From Pseudomonadota bacterium (GTDB lineage: Bacteria > Pseudomonadota > Gammaproteobacteria > Burkholderiales > Burkholderiaceae_C), in contig JAFEEG010000026.1 of assembly GCA_018241225.1 (NCBI GenBank), forward strand, positions 84,845-148,844: DNA of 64,000 nt, in the 5' to 3' direction. The notes under the pieces are model-generated. The model made no database searches, had not been told where the DNA came from, and saw only the letters and a list, made by a program, of their open reading frames with translations. The translations under genes and the position numbers were made by a program. The stretch's first letter is position 1. Every line of letters starts with the position of its first letter. This document shows positions 34,333 to 42,252 of the stretch, piece by piece.

Positions 34333-35001
34333 ATGAATGGAATCGAACTGGGCGCCCTGCCGCCTCCCGGCGACCCGGAACTTCTGGCCACTGTCTGTGA
34401 GGCCGAGCCCGCGACGATCGGGCACTTCCACGCGCAGGGCTTCCTGCATCCCCGCATCCGCGCCATGGCCGCTGCGCGGCGCACGGCCGGCGTGGCCGTC
34501 ACCGTGCGATGCGAAGGCACCGACGGCGCCATCCTGCATCACGCGCTCGGGCAACTGCGGCCCGGCGACTTCCTGGTGATCGATCGCGCAGGAGACGAGC
34601 TGGTGGCCTGTCTGGGCGGCGCGAGCGCTCTGGCGGCCCGGCTGCGCGGCGCCGCGGGCGCGGTAGTGGACGGCTGCGTCACCGACATCGAGGAACTGCG
34701 CCAGGCCGGGCTTCCCGTGTGGGCCCGCGGGCTGAGCGCGCGCACCACGCGAGGCGAGGGGCGGGTGGGCAGCTTCTGCCGGCCGGTGGAATGCGGCGGC
34801 CAGCAGGTGCGACCCGGCGACATCGTGCTGGCCGACGAGAACGGCGTGCTGGTGATGGCGCCCGAGGAAGCGCAGGGCCTGGCCCGCAAGGCGCTCGCGC
34901 TGCAGCAGGCAGAACAGCAGACCCTGGCGCGCCTGCGGGCAGGCGAAACCTATCCGCAGATTCTCGGCACGGTGCTCCAGGGCGAGGAGGAACAGCAATG
35001 A
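34333..35001 (+). CDS. RraA-like protein with altered active-site motif
   Basis: A 222-residue RraA/HMG-aldolase-fold protein: HALGQLRPGDFLVIDRAGDELVACLGGASALAARLRGAAGAVVDGCVTDIEELRQAGLPVWARGLSARTTRGEGR, then CGGQQVRPGDIVLADENGVLVMAPEEA. The family's G-x-x-R-D is GCVTD here: the Asp is kept but the substrate-binding Arg is Thr. It therefore may not be a pyruvate aldolase. It heads an operon with an amidase (4-base ATGA overlap), two TctC proteins and an EthD-like protein, so it probably acts on a keto- or hydroxy-acid from that pathway. Confidence 0.82.
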   Translation: MNGIELGALPPPGDPELLATVCEAEPATIGHFHAQGFLHPRIRAMAAARRTAGVAVTVRCEGTDGAILHHALGQLRPGDFLVIDRAGDELVACLGGASALAARLRGAAGAVVDGCVTDIEELRQAGLPVWARGLSARTTRGEGRVGSFCRPVECGGQQVRPGDIVLADENGVLVMAPEEAQGLARKALALQQAEQQTLARLRAGETYPQILGTVLQGEEEQQ

Positions 35002-36356
35002 ACAGACAACCCACCCCGGCGGCGTTCGCGCCGATCTCGCAGCTCGCGGCCGACCTGCGCAGCGGCAAGGCGACTTCGGTGGCCCTGACCCGCGCCTGCC
35101 TCGCCCGCATCGCGCAGTACGACGGCCACTTCCATAGCTTCCTCGCAGTCTACGAAGAGGAGGCGCTTGCCGCCGCCGCGCAGGCCGACCAGGAGATTGC
35201 AACCGGCCGCTGGCGCGGTCCGCTGCACGGCATCCCCGTGGCGCTGAAGGACCTGGTGGACCTGCAGGGCAAGCCCACCACCGCTGGCTCGCCGCTGCTC
35301 CAGGACAATGTCGCCAGCCAGGACGCGGCCATCGTCGAGCGCATCCGCGCCGCCGGCGGCATCGTCGTCGGCAAGACGCACATGGTGCAGTTCGCGCTGG
35401 GCGCCTGGGGCACGAACCCACACATGGGCACGCCCCGCAACCCGGCAGGCGATGCCGACGACACGCTGGCGCCCGGCGGCTCCAGCAGCGGGTCCGCCGT
35501 GGCGGTGGCCGCGCATCTGGTGCCCTGGGCCATCGGTTCCGACACTGGCGGCTCAGTGCGCGTGCCCGCGGCCTTCTGCGGCATCGTGGGCTTCAAGCCG
35601 ACAATCGATGCGCTGCCGCGCGGCGGTGTCTATGCGCTGAGCGAGACCCTGGACAGCCTGGGTGTGCTGGCCACCTCAGTGGACGACGCGCTCCAATGCG
35701 CCAAGGCGCTGAAGCTGGACGTTGCCGCGTCCGAGCCGATGGGGCTGCGCATCGGCTACCTGGAGGCCGAGGAGCTTGGGCCGCTGGAGCCGGCGGTGGC
35801 GCAGTGCCTTGCGCGCAACCTGCAGGCATTGAAGGACGCGGGCTTCACGCTGGTGCCCTTCCGCTTCCCGGCGCCGCTGGTCGACTTCAAGGCGGTGACC
35901 AACGCCATCATGATCTCGGAGGGCGCGGCGGTGAACGACCGCTTCCTGGACGACCCGTCCCTGCCCATCGACCCCTCGGTGCGGCAGCGCCTCATCGCCG
36001 CCCGGGCGACCACCGTGGTGCAGTACATGCAGGCCCGGACCACGGCTGCGGGCTGGCAGCGGCAGTTCGCACAGGAGATGGATCGGCTTGGCCTGAGTGC
36101 GCTCGCCGTGCCGGTGACCGCGGCACCTGCGCCGCGCGTCCAGGACGTGGACCACAACTTGGCCCCGGTGCACTTCACCCGCCCGGTCAACCTGCTTGCG
36201 CTGTGCGGCATCTCGCTGCCGGCCGGCGAGGACGAACGCGGCCGCCCGATCGGACTGCAGTTGGTGGGCCAGGCAGGCGAGGACTTTGCGCTGCTGGCCG
36301 TCGCCGCCCAGGCCGAGGCCGCCCTGAACACCGGCAAGGAGGCACGCCATGCTTGA
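34998..36356 (+). CDS. Amidase-signature family hydrolase
   Basis: A 452-residue amidase with the Ser-cisSer-Lys triad visible: K84 (GIPVALKDLVDLQG), the GGSSSGSA loop (residues 160-167) and nucleophile S186 (IGSDTGGSVRVPAAFCGIVGFKPT). It hydrolyses a C-N bond in an amide or carbamoyl compound; GatA, ureidomalonase-like and aryl amidases share this core. The start overlaps the RraA-like stop (ATGA), and GGAGGAA just upstream is a strong ribosome site, fixing the start at 34998. It releases ammonia from a compound presumably captured by the TctC proteins encoded after it. Confidence 0.88.
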   Translation: MNRQPTPAAFAPISQLAADLRSGKATSVALTRACLARIAQYDGHFHSFLAVYEEEALAAAAQADQEIATGRWRGPLHGIPVALKDLVDLQGKPTTAGSPLLQDNVASQDAAIVERIRAAGGIVVGKTHMVQFALGAWGTNPHMGTPRNPAGDADDTLAPGGSSSGSAVAVAAHLVPWAIGSDTGGSVRVPAAFCGIVGFKPTIDALPRGGVYALSETLDSLGVLATSVDDALQCAKALKLDVAASEPMGLRIGYLEAEELGPLEPAVAQCLARNLQALKDAGFTLVPFRFPAPLVDFKAVTNAIMISEGAAVNDRFLDDPSLPIDPSVRQRLIAARATTVVQYMQARTTAAGWQRQFAQEMDRLGLSALAVPVTAAPAPRVQDVDHNLAPVHFTRPVNLLALCGISLPAGEDERGRPIGLQLVGQAGEDFALLAVAAQAEAALNTGKEARHA

Positions 36357-37314
36357 CATCAGGAAAGCCCTCGCCCTGCTGATCGTCGCCTGCTGCGCGC
36401 AGGCCGCCGTGGCCCAGGACTACCCGAACAAGCCGGTGAAGCTCGTGGTGCCCTTTCCGCCGGGTGGCAGCGTGGACCTGGTCGCGCGCTTGGTGGGCAA
36501 GAGCCTGCAGGATTCGCTCAAGCAGCCCTTCGTGGTGGACAACAAGCCTGGCGCTTCCGGCAACATCGGCGCGGCCTTCGTTGCCGCCTCGCCGCCGGAC
36601 GGCTATACGCTGCTGGTGGGCAGCGCGGGCGTGTTCGCGGCCAACCAGTACCTGTACGCCAATCCGCCCCTCGATCCGCAAAAGGCCTTCGCGCCCATCA
36701 TGCGCATCGTCGACCAGCCCAACATCCTCGTGGTGAGCCCGCAGTCGCCGGCGCACAGCGTGAAAGAGTTGATCGCCCTGGCGAAGGCCCGGCCGGGCAA
36801 GGTGAGCTTCGGCAGCGCCAGCGTGGGCTCGGCCCAGCACTTCGCCAGCGAGATCTTCATGCAGCAGGCCGGCGTGCAGATGCTGCACGTGCCCTACAAG
36901 GGCGGCGCGCCGGCGCTGACTGACCTCATGGGCGGGCAGATCGACATGCTCTTCGACACCTCGCCCACCGCGCTGCCCTACGTCAAGAGCGGCAAGCTGC
37001 GCGCGCTGGCCATCACGAGCAGCCAGCGCTCGCCCTTGCTGCCCGATGTCCCCACAATGAAGGAAGCCGGCCTGCCGGCCTTCGAGGTGGTGACCTGGAC
37101 CGGCATCGCGGCGCCGGCCGGTACGCCGCAGCCGGTCGTCGACAGGATCAACGCGGCCATCAAGGCCGCACTGGGCGGTGAACTGAGTCGCCAGCTCGCC
37201 GAGACCTCGCTCATTCCCGTGGGCGACACGCCCGCCGCCTTCCGCGAATTCATCCGCAAGGACGCCCAGAGCTACGAAGCCCTGGTCCGCTCCGCCCAGA
37301 TCACGCCGCAGTAG
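36349..37314 (+). CDS. Bug/TctC-family solute-binding protein
   Basis: A 321-residue periplasmic binding protein: signal peptide IRKALALLIVACCAQAAVAQ, then DYPNKPVKLVVPFPPGGSVDLVARLVGKSLQ, PFVVDNKPGASGNIGAAFVA, and GSAQHFASEIFMQQAGVQMLHVPYKGGAPALTDLMGGQIDMLFD. It overlaps the amidase gene by 8 bases and GGAGG lies just upstream of its ATG, so the two are translationally coupled. A second member follows 74 bases on; the two differ clearly in sequence, so they may bind different pathway compounds. Confidence 0.9.
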   Translation: MLDIRKALALLIVACCAQAAVAQDYPNKPVKLVVPFPPGGSVDLVARLVGKSLQDSLKQPFVVDNKPGASGNIGAAFVAASPPDGYTLLVGSAGVFAANQYLYANPPLDPQKAFAPIMRIVDQPNILVVSPQSPAHSVKELIALAKARPGKVSFGSASVGSAQHFASEIFMQQAGVQMLHVPYKGGAPALTDLMGGQIDMLFDTSPTALPYVKSGKLRALAITSSQRSPLLPDVPTMKEAGLPAFEVVTWTGIAAPAGTPQPVVDRINAAIKAALGGELSRQLAETSLIPVGDTPAAFREFIRKDAQSYEALVRSAQITPQ

Positions 37315-37388
37315 GCGGCGCCCCGTTTCCCTCCAACCCCGTGGCCCCTTCGACCGGGGCGCGGTCACCCCTGCTCGACTGGACGCAC

Positions 37389-38363
37389 ATGAAGACCGTA
37401 CTGCTTTCCCTTTTCTCGGCCGCATCCATCCTCGCCTGCGGCGCGGCGCAGGCCGCCGACTACCCGGACCGGCCTATCCGCATCGTGGTTCCCTACCCGC
37501 CGGGCGGTGCATCGGATGCGGTGACGCGCCTGGTGGGGCAGAAGCTCTCCGAGCGGCTCAAGCAGCCGGTCGTGGTGGACAACAAGCCGGGCGCCACTGA
37601 GCAGATCGGCGCTGGCTTCGTTGCGAAGTCGGCGCCCGACGGCTACACGCTGTTGCTGGCGTCCACTGCGGGCCTTTCGGTGAACCCGACGCTCTATAAG
37701 GGCCGACTGCCCTACGACCCGGAGAAGGACTTCGCGCCGATCGCCCTGGTGGTCACGCTGCCCAGCGTGGTCATGGTGAATCCGAAGCTGCCGGTGAAGA
37801 CATTCGGCGAGTTGACGGCCTACCTCAAGGCGTCGCCGACGGCCGTGAGCTATGCCTCCAGTGGCGCGGGCAATCCGAGCCACCTCGGCATGGAGTTGTA
37901 CAAGCGCGTGGCCGGCCTGGAGCTCACGCACATTCCCTACAAGGGCGGCGCGCCGGCGCTTCAGGACGTGATGTCCGGCCAGGTGCCGATGATGATGGCC
38001 ATCGGCCCCGAGTCGATGCCCATGGCCAAGGCCGGGAAGCTGAAGGCACTGGCGATCACCACCGCCAGGCCGTCGCCGGCCTACCCGGGCCTGCCGACCG
38101 TGTCGGAGAACGCCGGCTTTGGCGGCTTCGAGTTGCTGCACTGGTTCGGCCTGCTGGCGCCGGCCCGCACGCCCGATGCGGTCATCGCGCTGCTCAACCG
38201 GAACGTCAACGAGATTCTTCAGGAGCCGGAGATGAAGGCCAAGCTGATAGACATGGGCCTGGAGATTGAAGGCGGCACGCCGCAGAAGCTTGCCGACACG
38301 ATGAAGAAGGACCGGCTGAAGTGGGAGAAGGTCATCGCGGACGCCAACATCCGCCTCGACTGA
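37389..38363 (+). CDS. Bug/TctC-family solute-binding protein (second of pair)
   Basis: A 324-residue protein: signal KTVLLSLFSAASILACGAAQAA, mature start DYPDRPIRIVVPYPPGGASDAVTRLVGQKLSERLKQPVVVDNKPGATEQIGAGFVA, and NPSHLGMELYKRVAGLELTHIPYKGGAPALQDVMSGQVPMMMA. This is the standard Bug fold. The ATG at 37389 starts the signal peptide; the frame upstream is non-coding. Same operon as the amidase. No TctA/TctB is nearby, as for all four such proteins in this window. Confidence 0.9.
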   Translation: MKTVLLSLFSAASILACGAAQAADYPDRPIRIVVPYPPGGASDAVTRLVGQKLSERLKQPVVVDNKPGATEQIGAGFVAKSAPDGYTLLLASTAGLSVNPTLYKGRLPYDPEKDFAPIALVVTLPSVVMVNPKLPVKTFGELTAYLKASPTAVSYASSGAGNPSHLGMELYKRVAGLELTHIPYKGGAPALQDVMSGQVPMMMAIGPESMPMAKAGKLKALAITTARPSPAYPGLPTVSENAGFGGFELLHWFGLLAPARTPDAVIALLNRNVNEILQEPEMKAKLIDMGLEIEGGTPQKLADTMKKDRLKWEKVIADANIRLD

Positions 38364-38413
38364 CGAGAGAGCGCACACCCTAAAACACGGAACAACTCAA
38401 GAAAGTGACTCCC

Positions 38414-39142
38414 ATGGTCTTTGACGGGAACGGCATCCTCATGTCCTCGATGCAGGTGCTTGCGCACGAGGAGGACGATTTCAACCGGTGGTTCGACACC
38501 GAGCACCTGCCCGAGCGGGTGGCCATCCCCGGCTTCCTCGAGGCCCGGCGCTACGAATCGCTGAGCACGCCGGTGCGCTACCTGCAGGTCTACAACGCGG
38601 TGGACTTCGAGTCGCTGGACAGCCCGGCCTACCGCGCGGCGCTGGCGAGCCAGACGGACTGGTCGATGCACCACATCACGCGCTTCATCGAGCCCACCCG
38701 GGTGGTGGGGCGGCTGGTCCTCAGCTGCGGCCAGGCCCGTGGCGCCGCGCTGGTGCTGGTCAGGCTTCGACCTCGCGCTGGCGCTCGGATGGTGCCGACG
38801 CTGCAAGCCTATGCGGAACTCGTTGACCACTCCGCCGTGCTGTCGGTGCATTTCGTGGAAGGCGATGCGCAGCTATCCAAGCCCGTCACGGTCACCGGAC
38901 CGCATCCGGGTAGCGGCGACAGCTATGTCTTAGTGGAATGCAATGGCACCGAGGCGGCGAAGCTCGTTGCCGCGAAGTTCGAGAAGCCCGTCGCCGCCTA
39001 TGGAGAGCTCGTGGAGATCCAGGTCTACCGCTTTCGTATGGATCTGCGGGCCTGCAGCCTTCAAAACGCGGCGGCTGTGAACCGCCAACGAGCCGCGGCG
39101 GATCGCCTGTCGGCGATCAGCGAGAAAAAGCGTTCGACCTGA
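38414..39142 (+). CDS. EthD-like dimeric alpha-beta barrel protein, 3' end replaced
   Basis: A 242-residue frame. FDGNGILMSSMQVLAHEEDDFNRWFDTEHLPERVAIPGFLEARRYES is typical of EthD/DUF4286-like ferredoxin-fold proteins in catabolic operons (W-x-D-T-E-H-L-x-E-R motif), and a second similar half spans about 120-210. The natural C-terminus is probably near YRFRMDLRA (about 39050); the following 27 residues (LQNAAAVNRQRAAADRLSA...) are read from an IS630 remnant on the opposite strand. A GTG at 38405 is an alternative start. It may still fold, since only the tail is altered. The role in the amidase pathway is unknown. Confidence 0.7.
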   Translation: MVFDGNGILMSSMQVLAHEEDDFNRWFDTEHLPERVAIPGFLEARRYESLSTPVRYLQVYNAVDFESLDSPAYRAALASQTDWSMHHITRFIEPTRVVGRLVLSCGQARGAALVLVRLRPRAGARMVPTLQAYAELVDHSAVLSVHFVEGDAQLSKPVTVTGPHPGSGDSYVLVECNGTEAAKLVAAKFEKPVAAYGELVEIQVYRFRMDLRACSLQNAAAVNRQRAAADRLSAISEKKRST

Positions 39143-39497
39143 TCGAGCCAGGAGCTGTAGGTTGGAATGAAATGCATGTGCCAACGTGGCTCCGGGTTGC
39201 CAGCCACGCCTTGATCTTCGGTTGACTGTGGGTGGCGTAGTTGTCGCAGATGCAGTGGATATCTAAGTCGGCGGGTACGGCCTTGTCGATCTTGCGCAGG
39301 AACGCCAGGAACTCCTGATGTCGGTGGCACGGCTTGCACGCGGCCAGCACGGCGCCGTTGAGCACGTTCAGTGCGGCAATCAGCGTGGTCGTGCCATGGC
39401 GCTTGTAGTCATGGGTGACACCCTCGACGTAGCCCAACCCCATGGGCAGTACCGGCTGGGTTCGCTCCAGCGCCTTGGAGGGGACTTGTGACCGACG
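39056..39497 (-). mobile_element. IS630-family transposase remnant, truncated and frameshifted
   Basis: Minus-strand frames contain, in order, SKALERTQPVLPMGLGYVEGVTHDYKRHGTTTLIAALNVLNG, HRHQEFLAFLRKID, LDIHCICDNYATHSQPKIKAWLATR (second catalytic Asp in CDNYATH), then after a one-base frameshift near 39193, PRWHMHFIPTYSSWLDQVERFFSLIADRR (catalytic Glu in QVERFF). This is the middle of an IS630/Tc1-type DDE transposase. The N-terminal helix-turn-helix half, the first Asp (VDEKSQ), and the last 50 or so residues are missing, and no terminal repeats were found. It is dead and has replaced the end of the EthD-like gene. Confidence 0.85.
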
Positions 39498-39499
39498 GC

Positions 39500-39877
39500 T
39501 TATGAACGCGTGTTTTCGATGAACACGTGTGCGCTGGAAAGCCTGCCGTGGCTGACCGTAAAAATGTCTTCGCCCCGGATGAGATGGGGCTGTTCTGGGG
39601 GGCCATAGCCCCAGGTGACCCGACCCAGGCCGTGATTCCAGGTGACAGTGGCCGGCGAGAAGACGAACCCGGCGTGCTCCGAGTGCACTCGCTCGATGAG
39701 CTGGTTGACCTGCTCGAAGCCGACGGCCTTGCCGGCATGGTCGGCGACGAAGAACTCCGGGGCATAGGCGGCTTCGAACTTCGCAAGGCGCGCGGCCCTG
39801 TCCGTGTGATTCCAGATCTCGAAGTGCAGGTCGATGAGACGCTGCGCCGTCTCGAGCTCCTGGGGGTTCGTTTCCAT
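39500..39877 (-). CDS. NTF2-like/SnoaL-type protein
   Basis: A 125-residue protein with the NTF2-like cone fold pattern: QRLIDLHFEIWNHTDRAARLAKFEAAYAPEFFVADHAGKAVGFEQVNQLIERVHSEHAGFVFSPATVTWNHGLGRVTWGYGPPEQPHLIRGEDIFTVSHGRLSSAHVFIE. An AGGA 9 bases before the ATG sets the start. It follows the SDR gene by 28 bases on the same strand. The last residues (NTRS) adjoin the IS630 remnant, so the native end may be slightly lost. Members are isomerases, dehydratases or binding proteins. Confidence 0.78.
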   Translation of the reverse strand: METNPQELETAQRLIDLHFEIWNHTDRAARLAKFEAAYAPEFFVADHAGKAVGFEQVNQLIERVHSEHAGFVFSPATVTWNHGLGRVTWGYGPPEQPHLIRGEDIFTVSHGRLSSAHVFIENTRS

Positions 39878-39905
39878 GATGTATGTCCTTGGATGCGGAG
39901 AAGGG

Positions 39906-40655
39906 TCAGACCTGGGCCATTCCGCCGTCGACGAACAGCTCGATGCCATTGACGAAGCTCGCCGCGTCGGAAGCCAGGAAGGCCACGGCTTTGCCGATTT
40001 CGTCGGGCTCGCCCAGGCGGCCGAGTGGCACTTGTGATGCAAGGAAATCGAAGAGGCCCTGGCGCGCCTCGTCGGGAACCAGACCGCCCAGGCCGGGCGT
40101 GCGGATAGGGCCGGGGCTCACGGCGTTCACGCGGATGCCGCGGTCTTTCAAGTCCAGCGCCCAGGAGCGCGCGAAGTTGCGCACCGCGGCCTTGCTGGCG
40201 CTGTAGACGCTGAAGTTGGCCGTGCCCTGGATGGATGTGGTGGAAGAGGTGAGGATCACCGACGCACCGTTGCTCAGCAGCGGCAAGGCCTTTTGCACCG
40301 TGAACAGCACGCCGCGCACGTTGGTGCCGAAGATGCGGTCGAAGTGTTCCTCGGTGATGGCGCCCAGCGGCATCATGTCGCCGCCGCCGGCATTGGCGAA
40401 CAGGATGTCCAGGCGGCCGGCGGTCTTGGCGATCCGGGCATAGACGGCATCGAGGTCCGTTAGCACTGATGCATCCGCCTTCAGTGCGGTTGCGCAGGAG
40501 CCGATCTGGTCGACCGCCGCATCCAGCTCGGCCTGGCGACGGCCAGTGATAAAGACCCGGGCGCCTTGCGCCGCAAGTTCCGTCGCGGCCGCCAGGCCGA
40601 TGCCGCTGCTGCCTCCGGTTACCAGGGCGACCTTGCCTTCGAGTTGCTTGTTCAT
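39906..40655 (-). CDS. Short-chain dehydrogenase/reductase (SDR)
   Basis: A 249-residue classical SDR: cofactor motif TGGSSGIG (residues 14-21), NAG motif FANAGGG, catalytic Ser in [11 protein letters not shown]-x-x-x-K as YSASK, and SPGPIRTPG plus a C-terminal [18 protein letters not shown] after the glycine motif suggests NADP preference. GGAG 7 bases before the ATG sets the start at 40655. It forms an operon with the NTF2-like gene and is divergent from a LysR regulator with a clear palindrome between them. The substrate is unknown. Confidence 0.9.
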   Translation of the reverse strand: MNKQLEGKVALVTGGSSGIGLAAATELAAQGARVFITGRRQAELDAAVDQIGSCATALKADASVLTDLDAVYARIAKTAGRLDILFANAGGGDMMPLGAITEEHFDRIFGTNVRGVLFTVQKALPLLSNGASVILTSSTTSIQGTANFSVYSASKAAVRNFARSWALDLKDRGIRVNAVSPGPIRTPGLGGLVPDEARQGLFDFLASQVPLGRLGEPDEIGKAVAFLASDAASFVNGIELFVDGGMAQV

Positions 40656-40793
40656 GATGAGCTCCGTTTTGTGAGTTGAGAGTTGATGCCTCGCGACTGT
40701 GGGCTGTCCTTCTGAACGCGTCCTCGTCACTGGCGGCATGGGAGGAATGTAGGTTCGGGTGATTGGGCAAAAAAGAGAATTGAATGAAATAAC

Positions 40794-40811
40794 TATCCAC
40801 ACATGTAGATA
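40794..40811. promoter_or_regulatory. 18-base palindrome, candidate LysR operator
   Basis: TATCCACACATGTAGATA has symmetric half-sites TATCnACA and TGTnGATA around a 2-base centre: 14 of 18 positions are self-complementary. It lies in the 186-base divergent region between the SDR gene (start 40655) and the LysR gene (start 40842), just 30 bases before the latter, fitting an autoregulated LysR site. Confidence 0.55.
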
Positions 40812-40841
40812 ATCGGGGCTGGACATCTGACGGAAATGCTC

Positions 40842-41816
40842 ATGGATCAGCTACTGGCGATGCGCGCCTTCTCACGCGTGGTGGAGGCGGGCGGATTCAC
40901 CCGCGCGGCAGACTCGCTCGACATGCCTATCGCCACGGTCAGCAAGCTGGTGCGCGAGCTCGAGGCGCATCTCGGGGTTCAGTTGCTGCAGCGCACGACC
41001 CGGCGCGTGACGGTGACGCCGGAAGGCCAGGACTACTACGCCAAGAGCACGCGCGTCCTGCGCGACCTGGAGGACATCGACGCCTCGTTCAATCTGGCGC
41101 GAGGCAAGCCAAGAGGCCATCTGCGCATCGACGTCGGAGGCTCCACCGCGCGCGATGTACTCGTCCCGCTTCTACCGGATTTCGTGGCAAGCTACCCGGA
41201 CATTCGCATCGACCTGGGCGTATCGGACCGTTCGGTGGACCTGATCGGCGACAACGTCGATTGCGTGATACGCGGCGGTCCGCTGGACAGCTCATCGCTC
41301 GTAGCTCGCCACCTGGGCGATGCGACGATGATCACCTGCGCCACGCCTGCCTATCTCAAGCAGTACGGCACGCCTGCCTACCCTGACGAGCTGAAGAACG
41401 GCCACCGACTGGTGAGCTATGTGTCGAGCCAGACGGGCAGAGCCGTGCCGTTTCGCTTCGAGTGTGATGGCGAGAAGACCGAGATCAAGGTCGAGCATCG
41501 CATAGGCGTCAACGAGAGCAACGCACATCTGGCGGCCTGCGTGGCAGGCCTGGGAATCGTCCAGACTTTTGCGTACGCGGCCGGGTCGTCGCTACGCGAC
41601 GGTTCATTGGTGGAAATCCTGAAGCCCTGGCGCCCGGCGCCATATCCCTTCCGCGTGGTCTATCCGCAAACCCGGCATGTCACCCATCGGCTGCGGGTGT
41701 TCATCGACTGGTTGCTCGAGGTCTTCCCTGCGCGGCTCAATGAAGGGGAGTCTCCCGCCAACGCCGCATCCTCCAACGCAAAGCTGCGTACACGGCGCGC
41801 AGTGCGAACTGGCTAG
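40842..41816 (+). CDS. LysR-family regulator (CrgA-like group)
   Basis: A 324-residue LysR protein: [62 protein letters not shown], the N-terminus typical of the CrgA/DsdC-like subgroup that often controls a divergent SDR. The effector domain includes [53 protein letters not shown]. An ATG 6 bases earlier (40836) is equally possible; GGAAA precedes both. The target is inferred to be the SDR/NTF2-like pair. Confidence 0.9.
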   Translation: MDQLLAMRAFSRVVEAGGFTRAADSLDMPIATVSKLVRELEAHLGVQLLQRTTRRVTVTPEGQDYYAKSTRVLRDLEDIDASFNLARGKPRGHLRIDVGGSTARDVLVPLLPDFVASYPDIRIDLGVSDRSVDLIGDNVDCVIRGGPLDSSSLVARHLGDATMITCATPAYLKQYGTPAYPDELKNGHRLVSYVSSQTGRAVPFRFECDGEKTEIKVEHRIGVNESNAHLAACVAGLGIVQTFAYAAGSSLRDGSLVEILKPWRPAPYPFRVVYPQTRHVTHRLRVFIDWLLEVFPARLNEGESPANAASSNAKLRTRRAVRTG

Positions 41817-41840
41817 TACGACCTCCCCTAAATAGGTTTT

Positions 41841-42134
41841 CTATTCAGCTGTCAGAAACGGTGCCAGCAGCGTCGCGACGGAATCGGCCGCTTGATTGAG
41901 GTCGCCATTGATGGGCAAGGGCTCCCAGCGCCCCGTATGACCACGGAACGCAGCGGTGTACCGATTGCGAGCGAGCTCCGTCAGGCGAGCCACCGTGTCG
42001 ACATCGTCGCCGCGGTGCATTTGGATCAGCAGGTGCTTGCCGTAGGGGCGCACTCGCGCCTGCTCATGTCCGGTGAGTCGAGCCAGGTGACGCTGGAGTT
42101 CGTCGGCGCGTGCTTGGATCAGTAGCGTGGGCAT
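41841..42134 (-). CDS. Hypothetical protein, 97 residues
   Basis: A small soluble protein: PTLLIQARADELQRHLARLTGHEQARVRPYGKHLLIQMHRGDDVDTVARLTELARNRYTAAFRGHTGRWEPLPINGDLNQAADSVATLLAPFLTAE. It has a regular alpha-beta pattern and balanced composition, and homologues of this kind occur as orphan genes in betaproteobacteria; I do not recognise a named family. Downstream of, and on the same strand as, the ClC channel gene? No: it is read towards 41841 and lies 118 bases past the ClC stop, so cotranscription is possible. Confidence 0.6.
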   Translation of the reverse strand: MPTLLIQARADELQRHLARLTGHEQARVRPYGKHLLIQMHRGDDVDTVARLTELARNRYTAAFRGHTGRWEPLPINGDLNQAADSVATLLAPFLTAE

Positions 42135-42252
42135 CGGGAGGGAACCTCTTGGGTGGGCCAGTTTGCAACTCAAAGCCGGCAAACGTCCACTTTGCGTAGC
42201 GCTTTGTCAGGCCTCTTGGCTTGTGGCTCAGCCGCAATGCTCCAGGACCCCA

